This document shows positions 39,473 to 48,034 of a DNA stretch of 49,097 nucleotides, one piece after another. Location: positions 1 through 49,097 of the forward strand of contig UQGM01000016.1 in the NCBI GenBank assembly GCA_900540535.1, given 5' to 3'. Source of the stretch: an uncultured Oscillospiraceae bacterium. GTDB lineage: Bacteria > Bacillota > Clostridia > Oscillospirales > Acutalibacteraceae. Position numbers and translations under genes: made by a program. How positions within the stretch are numbered: the stretch's first letter is position 1; each line of letters starts with the position of its first letter. Under the pieces are notes generated by a model. The model was not told the origin of the DNA, ran no database searches, and saw nothing but the letters and a program-made list of their open reading frames with translations.

Positions 39473-40506
39473 TTACATAATAAATTCTAATTTCGATTTT
39501 ATAAACTTAATCGTAAATATTTTGTATATCAGATTAATAATACAAGATGCTACAAAAGAAAGTAGAACGAGCATCATCAGTATAAACAAGGGGTACTTTG
39601 CTAAATACGCCAAACCACCATACATCGGCATATAAAAGAACATATGAGTCATCCACATATTTATCGAGTGTTTTCCAAAAAACTCAAATGGTTTACGCAG
39701 CATTGATAATCTTCTCTCCGCTAACAAATAACAAATAATAAATGCCAAACCAGAAACCGGAGCAATAAACAATGTAGGAATATAACGTCTTATAACAATT
39801 GTCAAACACACCAATGTAATCAATATAACAGGTGTGATTTTTTGGGGAATAAGTTTGCTCCATAGCTTCTCGATTTTTGACATAAGCATATATTTATAAA
39901 AATATACCCCCAAAAGCAGCTCGGCATAAGACATTCCAAGCCTTGCTATGTGCTGAAGCCAAAAGCCATCACCATATTTAAAACGCATTACATAGGATAT
40001 AAAGTAAACGACAGGTGATAAAACAGCTACTATAATCGGACACCTTTGCACTGCTTTAAATACAATAGGTGATAAAAGCACCATTATTATATATGTAGAA
40101 ACAAACCACCAGGCACCATTATAACTGTACCAAAGCGTAAAGAAATTACCTTAGGAGAAACAAGCCATTCACTCGCTTTTCCAAGCATCAAAGCAACAAT
40201 TCCAAAAAGAATAAGTACAATCCAATAAGATTTCAGCAGACGAAAAATACCTTTTATTCTGACTTTCAAATATTCTTTTCCGTTTTCTTTTTCGGAAACA
40301 TAGCTTGACATCAACCCATATCCGCTACAAAAACAATATATCATCACGCAACAATCAGAAGCTTGTCCTATAAAATAAGTAAGAGGAGTACTGCCAATAT
40401 AAACAAGTGGAGTAAAAAATGGCTCCAAAGTACAGAAAAGATGTAAACACAACATTGCTATGATCGCTACACCTTGAAGCTGTTTTGTTTCATTTTTTGA
40501 AATCAT
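39473..40506 (-). pseudogene. acyltransferase 3 family membrane protein, frameshifted
   Basis: Two frames together make one OafA/EpsO-type acetyltransferase of about 345 residues. The first (40506 to about 40150) has LQGVAIIAMLCLHLFCT (the R/H-containing helix 1), CCVMIYCFCSGYGL, and ends at WLVSPK. The second continues at NFFTLWYSYNGAWWFVSTYIIMVLLSP, a highly conserved stretch, and runs to 39473 with HSINMWMTHMFF. One G is missing from the GG at 40149-40150 on the coding strand; restoring it gives PKGNFFTLWY in frame. The gene would acetylate an EPS sugar. The deletion may be a real mutation, phase-variable slippage, or a sequencing error. Start overlaps the upstream GT4 by four bases. Confidence 0.85.
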
Positions 40507-41696
40507 TCTATCACCTTATATATTTTTTCAAGTTCCTCTGTATTGGAATAATCAGTCATAGTACAGTTTTTAGAAAGAAGATTCAATTTTTTTGTATCCT
40601 TTAATAATTCGGAAATCGACTCAGCACATCTTTCGTTATCCAAAGGGACAATAACACCGTCAAAACCGTTCTTAAGCTGACTATTAGCAGTTGCATAATC
40701 CGTAATTATGACCGGTTTGCCAAGAATCTGTGCCTCACGTACAGCTACACATTTCCCTTCATACCGTGAAGGCTGCACATATACATCACAGTTTTTTATG
40801 TATGGATATGGATTACTTTTCTTGCCTAAAATTATTACGTGTTCTTCCATACCAGTTTCTTTTATTTTGTTTCTTATCAGCTCTTCATCTCCACCGTAAC
40901 CCACAAGGAACCACTTAACATTAATCCCTTTGTCTATAATCCTGCGACATATATCCGGCACATTATCAAAGTTCTTGGCAGTCGAAAAACGTCCCACAGA
41001 TAAAAGCTTTACAGCATCACCATTCATTTCATCACTTACATCTTCCATTTCTGCCTGCTTATGTATAAAATCCGGCGAAATTATATTTTCGACGGGAAGA
41101 ATTTTGGATTCAAGACCGGGAAACTTTGAAAGAAAGCCTTTGGTACAATCATCGGAAATAGATACAATATGGTCATATTTTGACCACATTTTCTCCTCGG
41201 ATTTCACATCTATATCAACTGTTGAGTAATCTGTATGAATCCAAGCAATTTTCTTTTTGGCTTTTACTTTTTCAGCTGCAAAATAGTGAGGTGTCAAAAA
41301 ACTTATAGCAAGATCGTATTCCTTATTGCTTATAACGGGCATCATTTTTACGGTGTACTTATGACTGTATTCAATACCTACTCCGTTATCTTTTTTTATA
41401 TTATGGTATTTTACAAACTTCTTTGCCTTGATTTTAGCAATAATTCTTCCCAATGCTACGCCAAATAACCCATTTTTCACTATGGAAGTCAATGGGACAG
41501 CAAGACCTGTATACTCTTTAATTTCAGGAAGCAAGTTAACTTTTTCCGGAATTAAGCCAATGAGGTCACCTTCATGTCTCATAAGAAAAAGGCTTACGTC
41601 ATATTTTGAATAATCAAATGATTCAAGAAGTCCCAGCAATGCACGTTCCGCTCCACCTATTTCCAGAGCATGTGAAATAATAATTACAGATTTCAT
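40503..41696 (-). CDS. glycosyltransferase family 4
   Basis: About 397 residues from the ATG at 41696, which overlaps the stop of the GT32 gene (ATGA). SHALEIGGAERALLGLLESFD at the N-terminus and LLSVGRFSTAKNFDNVPDI with PSRYEGKCVAVREAQILGKPVIITDY in the C-terminal domain are the GT4 GT-B features (the E-x7-E element is EGKCVAVRE). It adds a sugar from a nucleotide sugar to the lipid-linked EPS unit at the cytoplasmic membrane face. Specificity is not predictable by eye. Confidence 0.9.
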   Translation of the reverse strand: MKSVIIISHALEIGGAERALLGLLESFDYSKYDVSLFLMRHEGDLIGLIPEKVNLLPEIKEYTGLAVPLTSIVKNGLFGVALGRIIAKIKAKKFVKYHNIKKDNGVGIEYSHKYTVKMMPVISNKEYDLAISFLTPHYFAAEKVKAKKKIAWIHTDYSTVDIDVKSEEKMWSKYDHIVSISDDCTKGFLSKFPGLESKILPVENIISPDFIHKQAEMEDVSDEMNGDAVKLLSVGRFSTAKNFDNVPDICRRIIDKGINVKWFLVGYGGDEELIRNKIKETGMEEHVIILGKKSNPYPYIKNCDVYVQPSRYEGKCVAVREAQILGKPVIITDYATANSQLKNGFDGVIVPLDNERCAESISELLKDTKKLNLLSKNCTMTDYSNTEELEKIYKVIE

Positions 41697-42400
41697 TTTT
41701 TTAACCACCTGAAACAATCATTTCCAAAAACACGGTGAAATGGTTTTGTAAGCTTACTTCTGAGAATCGTTTTTTTGCTCATCCAGCTTTTTGAATACCA
41801 ATGGATACTTACCGTATTTGACGTTTTATTAAGAACACCTTTAGGGTCATCATAAGGGTTCATATATTCAATGGGCAGTATCAAAGCATCTCCTATAAGC
41901 TGTTTTTCTCCGTTTTTCTTAAGTCCAAACGGCACAAGTGCCTGAGTGTTAAGATTCGGACAAGTTATAGTCGGGAATTTTCCGTTTTGGTCTGCTTCAA
42001 GTTTGCTGTATTCTTCTATCATTTTTTCAATGGTAGGATGATGAGCTTCAGCGCCAAACCCGAGGCCTGTGGCAACAAATTCAGGAGTTTCAAAACCGTA
42101 AAAAGCGCCATATTCCAAAAGGAAATCCGGATTTCTTACGAGTTCAACATCTGTATCAAAATAAATTCCGCCCTGTTCACCGACAACAATAAGTCGTACC
42201 AAATCGCTGAGAAACGCCCACTTCTTGTTATCGTAACAATATTCTATGTATGGATTCTGTTTTACATCAAAATTCTCTTCATTCCATTCAATGATTTCAT
42301 AATCAGGGCAATATTTTTTCCAACTGGCAATACACTTTTCAACCGCTTTAGGTTTTTCGTTCCCACCAAACCAGCAGTAATGAATTTTTTTCGGTATCAT
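41693..42400 (-). CDS. GT32-family glycosyltransferase (DXD sugar-binding)
   Basis: About 235 residues from the ATG at 42400 (CAGGAGA upstream); the further-upstream start has no site. MIPKKIHYCWFGGNEKP is the diagnostic GT32 N-terminus, KKWAFLSDLVRLIVVGEQGGIYFDTDVEL carries the DxD metal motif, and SIHWYSKSWMS ends the fold. It is a retaining GT-A enzyme related to capsular mannosyl- or galactosyltransferases. Overlaps the downstream GT4 by four bases. Confidence 0.9.
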   Translation of the reverse strand: MIPKKIHYCWFGGNEKPKAVEKCIASWKKYCPDYEIIEWNEENFDVKQNPYIEYCYDNKKWAFLSDLVRLIVVGEQGGIYFDTDVELVRNPDFLLEYGAFYGFETPEFVATGLGFGAEAHHPTIEKMIEEYSKLEADQNGKFPTITCPNLNTQALVPFGLKKNGEKQLIGDALILPIEYMNPYDDPKGVLNKTSNTVSIHWYSKSWMSKKTILRSKLTKPFHRVFGNDCFRWLKK

Positions 42401-42443
42401 AATTAAGCTCTCCTGAATGAGTTTCAAAATTAAAATATATCTT

Positions 42444-43505
42444 TTATATAGAAAACATTATTCTTTTAATTGCATTTTTAAACTTATTTTTATTATCATA
42501 GTTATAAATATCGTTTAATATATTATCATAGCTACAATCGTTTATATTTATCGCCATACTATGCCTACTTTTATTTGCGCATAAATACTTTGAAGCGTCT
42601 TTTATAACTTTAATATCACAAACTTTGATTATTTCATCATACAACTTTGTCTTGCTAAAACCGCCTTTTTCTACACACATTATAAGATATGTATTTACTA
42701 TATTCATTAATTCTATGTTCATTAGTTTATACCAATCCTGAGGCATGGGGTACTGTTGAGCAAGCTTAAATTTATAATCGTACAATGATAAAAAATCATA
42801 TAACATATATGGCATATATTTCGATGTGCCTCCACCAATACGATAAAAATATACTGTGTTAGGAATAATAATTAATTTTTTTGTATTAGGCAAAACTTTC
42901 AAAGTAATACTTAAATCATCTCCCATAAACTTAACTACAGGAGGAAAGTCTATGACACTTGTTATAAGCCCTTTTTTATATAACTTAGCAACTAAGTTTA
43001 CCGGAAAATTTGATATTCCAAAACAGCTTACATAAAGTTCATTTATAATTTCGCTATTTGAATACATTTGTGGCTTTGTAATGTTAAAACACGGAGGTTT
43101 ATGATGATTAGTCATTTGAAAGCCTTTCCAAATTCTTTTCATTTGTCCACAAACTAAATCGGCATTATACTGTTTTGCAGTTCCATATAAGATCTCAATA
43201 GCGTTTTTATGCAAAACGTCATCAGCATCACAAATAAAAATATATTCAGCCTGCTGAGCATACTTACTTAATATACCAGCTTTTCGAGCTTCTACAGAAC
43301 CCTTATTTCCCTGATGAATTACAAAAATGCGTTCATCTTTATCAGCAAACTCGTCACAAATCGATCCGCTCCTATCTTTCGAACCATCGTCAACTAAAAT
43401 TAAAGAAATCTGTTCATAGCTTTGACGTAGTATAGAATTTATACAGGGTTTTAAATATTTTCCAGCATTATATACCGGAACGATTACTGCAACATCTGCC
43501 TGCAT
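42444..43505 (-). CDS. glycosyltransferase family 2
   Basis: 353 residues. VAVIVPVYNAGKYLKPCINSILRQSYEQISLILVDDGSKDRSGSICDE and FICDADDVLH (the DxD-like DADD) are the GT2 hallmarks. The C-terminal ~130 residues are specific to this protein and of low complexity (Asn/Lys/Tyr-rich, NDIYNYDNKNKFKNAIKR). Unlike most genes here it is separated from its upstream neighbour, by 149 bases without a supported gene. AGGAGG precedes the ATG. Lower GC than its neighbours, consistent with a more recently exchanged cassette. Confidence 0.9.
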   Translation of the reverse strand: MQADVAVIVPVYNAGKYLKPCINSILRQSYEQISLILVDDGSKDRSGSICDEFADKDERIFVIHQGNKGSVEARKAGILSKYAQQAEYIFICDADDVLHKNAIEILYGTAKQYNADLVCGQMKRIWKGFQMTNHHKPPCFNITKPQMYSNSEIINELYVSCFGISNFPVNLVAKLYKKGLITSVIDFPPVVKFMGDDLSITLKVLPNTKKLIIIPNTVYFYRIGGGTSKYMPYMLYDFLSLYDYKFKLAQQYPMPQDWYKLMNIELMNIVNTYLIMCVEKGGFSKTKLYDEIIKVCDIKVIKDASKYLCANKSRHSMAININDCSYDNILNDIYNYDNKNKFKNAIKRIMFSI

Positions 43506-43654
43506 GTTAACTAACCTCCTAAAAACTTACAAGTTTTTGATTAAGTTTATCCACTGTGCATTTACATTATCAATTAAGTTTTTTGAACTCAATTTACTGA
43601 TACTCTGCTTAAATCTTTTCATAAATTTTGAGAATTAAAATAAATTATTAATCA

Positions 43655-44554
43655 TCATAATTTGTTTGCCTTCCTCTTAATGTAAATTGTCATAACAAAT
43701 CCAAGCGGCGTACAAAGAAGCGTCAGCAATTTTTTAGGCGATTGAGATATATACTTGCCGTTTTTAGCTATAAAGCTGCTTGAACAATAATGAATACAAT
43801 CTATGATCAACCTTTTAACCGATTCAGGGTGCTCCATACATACTTTACGCCAAAAAGCAAACCCCTTCGGGTTTCTAAGGTACTGCTTCCACATTGTATT
43901 GCTTGAACCGTCTGCCTGGTAATCAACATTACACAGCACTTTATCTAACACGGCCATTTTATAGGACTGATCAATAAGACGATACTTATATGAAAGCGCA
44001 ACATATTTTTCTCCTTCAAAAAACGGATAAGGAGGATATTTATTTATTATATCCGTGCGATAAACCAATTTCTTGTCTCCGCTGCCGCCTGCTGAATAAT
44101 AACCAATTACCGTTGTTTCCTCAAGCCCGTCAGGGAATCCGCTTCCAATAATATTTCCGTTCATATCGGCATCCAAGCCGATTATTCCAGCGTATCCTTT
44201 ATCTTTTACTTCTTCCCATTTTTCAAGGATAATTTTCACGGCATTTTCACCCATACAATCATCGGAGTCAATACATACATTAAGCTCTGTATGAATATTT
44301 TCGTATGCGGTATTATGTGCAGTATGCATTCCGCCGTTTTCCTTGTATATGTATTGTATTTCAAATCCGTTATCTTTTTTCTGCCACTGTTTTACAAGTT
44401 CAGCTGTATTATCGGTAGAACCATCATCCACAATAAGCCAGATAAAATCCTTACAGTTTTGATTAAGTAAAGACTCATAAGTTCTGGTAATAGTATGCGC
44501 ACGATTATATGCCGGAGTAAAAACAGTTAAAATTATATTACTTTGCTTTTTCAA
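43655..44554 (-). CDS. glycosyltransferase family 2 with TTG start
   Basis: 299 residues from the TTG at 44554, chosen because GGAGGAG lies seven bases upstream and the product then begins with (M)KKQSNIILTVFTPAYNRAHTITRTYESLL, the usual GT2 N-terminus. The longer ATG form (44602) would overlap the upstream gene by 65 bases. FIWLIVDDGSTDNT and CIDSDDCMGENAV are the nucleotide-sugar and DxD elements. It overlaps the end of the upstream GT4 by 17 bases. Confidence 0.88.
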   Translation of the reverse strand: MKKQSNIILTVFTPAYNRAHTITRTYESLLNQNCKDFIWLIVDDGSTDNTAELVKQWQKKDNGFEIQYIYKENGGMHTAHNTAYENIHTELNVCIDSDDCMGENAVKIILEKWEEVKDKGYAGIIGLDADMNGNIIGSGFPDGLEETTVIGYYSAGGSGDKKLVYRTDIINKYPPYPFFEGEKYVALSYKYRLIDQSYKMAVLDKVLCNVDYQADGSSNTMWKQYLRNPKGFAFWRKVCMEHPESVKRLIIDCIHYCSSSFIAKNGKYISQSPKKLLTLLCTPLGFVMTIYIKRKANKL

Positions 44555-45647
44555 TATAAAACTCCTCCAGCCATTTTGATGTTTCAGAAATATCAAAGCC
44601 ATGTTCCTTTATTTGATCACTTGTATCAATGCGAACAGTGTTGACCTTGCTTAAAATATGTCTTGCCCACTCTTCACAAGAATCAGAAAGACTTTTAATG
44701 GTAACTAAATTATCAGTTATAATACATTCATCCGGAACCTTATCAGAAATAACGCAGGGAAGCCCTGCTGCTTGCGCCTCTACCATTGTTACGGGAAGTC
44801 CTTCAAAAAGTGACGGAAAAACAAAAATGTCCATAGCCTGTAAAAGCCTGTTTACATCTGAACGGACCCCAGTAAAGATAACACTATCATCAAGTTGTAA
44901 TTGATGAACCTTGTTTTTTATATTATTTTTTTCAGCACCATCGCCTACCAGCAAAAGCTTTGCAGTCGGTTTTTCTTTTTTTATCTGCGCAAAAATATCA
45001 ATCAAAAAATCATGATTTTTCTGACCGCTAAATCTGCCAACATGTCCAACAACAAGCTCATCCGATAAATTAAATTCTTTGCGAACTTCCGCTCTTACTG
45101 CTTTTGAAAAAGCATATTGGTTTGTATCAATTGCGTTGTTTAAAATCTGAAATTCTATTTTATTTCCAAATCTGTCACGACCTGCAGGATTTGAACACGC
45201 AAAAAAGAAATCCGCAACATTACGAACCCGCTGTGATAAAGCTCTGTACATTATTTCCTTTGCTGAAATATTGCCGTTTGTGTTATGACTGTGAGCTATT
45301 GTATATTTACCATATTTTTTAGCAGCAGCTAAATAAATCGCAGCCGTACTTCCAATATGCCCGTGAACAATTTGATAATCCGAACCATTTGTTTTGAAAA
45401 AATCATCCCACCACTTTCTGTAAGCAAAATAATTCTTTCCTGTAAATTTTGGACAATGGTAAATTCTACCACCCAACTGCTCTATTTCATCATCAAATAC
45501 AGCACGCTCTGCTGTATGCTCAACAAAATCAAATTGTACTTTATCCCTGTTGATATTCCGATACAAATTCATTACCATTGTTTCTGCTCCGCCACGGTTC
45601 ATAACTCCAATTACATGCAATATTCGCACCGTACTATCTTGTTCCAT
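44538..45647 (-). CDS. glycosyltransferase family 4 (EpsF-like)
   Basis: 369 residues. ILHVIGVMNRGGAETMVMNLYRNI is typical of EpsF/capsular GT4 proteins; GHVGRFSGQKNHDFLIDIF and FPSLFEGLPVTMVEAQAAGLPCVISD form the nucleotide-sugar domain with the E-x7-E motif. The ATG shares its A with the LicD stop (TGATG), so translation is coupled. Confidence 0.92.
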   Translation of the reverse strand: MEQDSTVRILHVIGVMNRGGAETMVMNLYRNINRDKVQFDFVEHTAERAVFDDEIEQLGGRIYHCPKFTGKNYFAYRKWWDDFFKTNGSDYQIVHGHIGSTAAIYLAAAKKYGKYTIAHSHNTNGNISAKEIMYRALSQRVRNVADFFFACSNPAGRDRFGNKIEFQILNNAIDTNQYAFSKAVRAEVRKEFNLSDELVVGHVGRFSGQKNHDFLIDIFAQIKKEKPTAKLLLVGDGAEKNNIKNKVHQLQLDDSVIFTGVRSDVNRLLQAMDIFVFPSLFEGLPVTMVEAQAAGLPCVISDKVPDECIITDNLVTIKSLSDSCEEWARHILSKVNTVRIDTSDQIKEHGFDISETSKWLEEFYIEKAK

Positions 45648-46477
45648 CAGTTTATCTCCTCATAATTTCTTTCAAAATCTATTATAAGAGGATGATGCTT
45701 CCAAGCCCGTTCCTCTTCTGGAGGCAATTTCATATAATCTCCAAATTTGCATTTTAAATGTTCATCCCAATCTTTGAAACACATAAATTCTCCATCTTCA
45801 AATTTTAAAAAAACATATGCATCTAACATATCTGAAGGAAAACAAGTTTTTAACGACGCCATAGTTTCAATTGCTGCCGTATTTAAACTTCTATCATCAT
45901 TATTCCTTGTTATTTGCTTTAATAATTCACTGCGCAATTTTTTTCTTGAGTTCTTGGAAGTACATTTCAATAAAATAGAAGTTACCATTTTTGAAAACTT
46001 ACCAGCTCTTGATGGCACAAACTCACGTGTGAAAAGCTGGTAAAGCATACACCTGAATTTAAATAATTTCCTGGCAAATTTTCCGTTTGGCATTCTGTCA
46101 ATTGGAAAAACATCCACAAAGATACCTGTATGATACTTTCCTTTTTTATCGTCGCTTTGTAAGAATGTTGTATGATCTTTACGTATTTTGGTAAACGACT
46201 GCGTAAACTCAGAATCTATATCTTTGTTCTGTAATATATATCCCTTCGGACTAGTTTTCAGCCATTCTTTTATAAATTTATCGTACTCACTGCGCTCCAT
46301 GCATATATCCAGATCATCATCCCATGGAATAAATCCCTGATGTCTTACTGCACCTAATAAACTTCCTGCATAAAGAGAATATTTTATATCATTTTCTCTG
46401 CAAAAATCATCAATGATTTTTAAAATCTCCAATTGTGTTAATTGAAGCTCTCTAAGCATGGTATCTAATTCGTTCAC
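45647..46477 (-). CDS. LicD-family phosphotransferase
   Basis: 276 residues. LQLTQLEILKIIDDFCRENDIKYSLYAGSLLGAVRHQGFIPWDDDLDICMERSEYDKF is the LicD signature: a nucleotidyltransferase-like fold with GSLLGAVRH and WDDDLD metal ligands. LicD proteins transfer a phospho-alcohol (phosphocholine, ribitol- or glycerol-phosphate) from a CDP carrier to a glycan. The gene follows tagD by two bases, which suggests CDP-glycerol as donor. GTG start with AAGGTGA upstream. Confidence 0.9.
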   Translation of the reverse strand: MNELDTMLRELQLTQLEILKIIDDFCRENDIKYSLYAGSLLGAVRHQGFIPWDDDLDICMERSEYDKFIKEWLKTSPKGYILQNKDIDSEFTQSFTKIRKDHTTFLQSDDKKGKYHTGIFVDVFPIDRMPNGKFARKLFKFRCMLYQLFTREFVPSRAGKFSKMVTSILLKCTSKNSRKKLRSELLKQITRNNDDRSLNTAAIETMASLKTCFPSDMLDAYVFLKFEDGEFMCFKDWDEHLKCKFGDYMKLPPEEERAWKHHPLIIDFERNYEEIN

Positions 46478-46479
46478 GT

Positions 46480-46872
46480 TTACTTCACCTTCAAATCCGC
46501 TTTTATTTGTGTAGTAGAAATTTCCGGAGTTCTTGGCAAGTATATCACTTCACATAACTCTTTTAAAAAATCAAATTTTCCTTTCCAATCATCGCCCATA
46601 ACGAATGTATCTACTTTGAACTCCTTAACATCAGATGCCTTTTGTTCCCAACTGTTTTCAGGTATTACCAAATCAACATATCTAATAGCTTCCAATAATT
46701 TTTTTCTTTGATCATATGTAAAATAGCATTTTTTCCCTTTTTCTTTCCAGTTAAATTCATCGGTTGACAATGCTACTATCAAATAATCTCCCTGCTCCTT
46801 GGCACGGCGTAGAAGATTGATATGTCCATAATGAAGCAGATCAAAAGTTCCGTAAGTAATTACTTTTTTCAT
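46480..46872 (-). CDS. tagD: glycerol-3-phosphate cytidylyltransferase
   Basis: 130 residues, the size of TagD. ITYGTFDLLHYGHINLLRRAKEQGDYLIVALSTDEF contains the HxGH nucleotide site; ENSWEQK and TPEISTTQIK (the ISTT(Q/S)I element) complete it. It makes CDP-glycerol from glycerol-3-phosphate and CTP. With LicD next to it, the product probably decorates the EPS with phosphoglycerol; teichoic acid synthesis is the other known use. No polymerase gene for poly(glycerol phosphate) is in the window. Confidence 0.93.
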   Translation of the reverse strand: MKKVITYGTFDLLHYGHINLLRRAKEQGDYLIVALSTDEFNWKEKGKKCYFTYDQRKKLLEAIRYVDLVIPENSWEQKASDVKEFKVDTFVMGDDWKGKFDFLKELCEVIYLPRTPEISTTQIKADLKVK

Positions 46873-46930
46873 ACATCTTTCCTCTTAATTTTTAATTTGT
46901 ATAACCTATATTTCAAAATATAAAACGTTT

Positions 46931-48034
46931 TTATACAAGTCCCATTGTAATTGTGCTATAAAGATAGAAAACTAAATATGCTCCAACCATAGCAATATTC
47001 ATAAGCACCTCTGACCTTTTCTCAAACATATTTTTAATAAGCCAAGGAAGTAAAATATAGCTATAAAGTGAAAAGTAAATTGGAAGTCTACCGATAAAAA
47101 TACCGCTCGTGAACATGGATATGATATAAAATCCCATAGACACAATAGACATGTTAACACACAAATTTATTATCGGATCATCTGCATGGCGGACAAATTT
47201 GAGACCCACCAATGACATAAGCGCAGGTACGCTGTACACCAATACTCGCAATACGTTTGTACCGTCATCCTCCCAGCTCTGCCAGTCAGATACAACATTT
47301 TTGTACTGTGTATCAGCCAAAACCGTATCGAGAATATTTGTAAATCGATCTATAAATAATACCGCTACAATACTTGCACCGATAAACATCAAAGTCTTTT
47401 TGTTCCATGCTTTTCCCTGAGCTATAAAAATAAATGGAATAACAAGCAGCGCACTTTGATGGAATAACGAAGCAATCAATATCCATATAACCGCCCAAAG
47501 GTACTTTTTCTTTAATATCAGTGGGAAACAAGCAAAAGTAATTGCCGCTGCTACAAACTGACGCATACCATTGAATATCCATGAAATATAGTCGGTGGAT
47601 GCTATAAAAAGGAAAAAACTGACTATATATGAAATAGAGTATTTACGGTAAATCATAAACACCAGCAAACACTGCAATGCAGCTATAATCAATAAATAAA
47701 GATGCACATGGTTACCAATAATGCATTTAATTAATGCTGCGAAAAAATAGAACCCCTTATCTTTAGTTACACCTGCAACGTAATTTCCTAGATCACCAAA
47801 ATTAGAAGGCATTTCATTAAAGCTACGCATATACATGTATGTGTCGCCAACGTATCCTCGCCAGCCCGCCCAGATAACAAGAGGGAGCACTGCAAGAATT
47901 GCAAAAAACCAATTGAAACGGCGCACTCTTTGGCCGTTAACTGTTTCGGTACAGTAAACCACTGATGTTGTTTTTGAAAGAAGTGCCATTGCGGCAATCC
48001 ACAATAATATCAGGATATAGTTGTTTGAAAGCAT
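46931..48034 (-). CDS. EpsG-family polysaccharide polymerase
   Basis: 367 residues with about ten membrane helices. GWRGYVGDTYMYMRSFNEM and FNGMRQFVAAAITFACFPLILKKKYLWAVIWILIASLFHQSALL are the EpsG/Wzy-like signature (R-x-x-x-GDT-x-Y, N-x-x-R-Q-x-x-A, FH-x-SAL). It likely polymerises EPS repeat units outside the membrane after flipping. The start, with GGAGAAAC upstream, overlaps the preceding GT4 gene by 25 bases. Confidence 0.92.
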   Translation of the reverse strand: MLSNNYILILLWIAAMALLSKTTSVVYCTETVNGQRVRRFNWFFAILAVLPLVIWAGWRGYVGDTYMYMRSFNEMPSNFGDLGNYVAGVTKDKGFYFFAALIKCIIGNHVHLYLLIIAALQCLLVFMIYRKYSISYIVSFFLFIASTDYISWIFNGMRQFVAAAITFACFPLILKKKYLWAVIWILIASLFHQSALLVIPFIFIAQGKAWNKKTLMFIGASIVAVLFIDRFTNILDTVLADTQYKNVVSDWQSWEDDGTNVLRVLVYSVPALMSLVGLKFVRHADDPIINLCVNMSIVSMGFYIISMFTSGIFIGRLPIYFSLYSYILLPWLIKNMFEKRSEVLMNIAMVGAYLVFYLYSTITMGLV

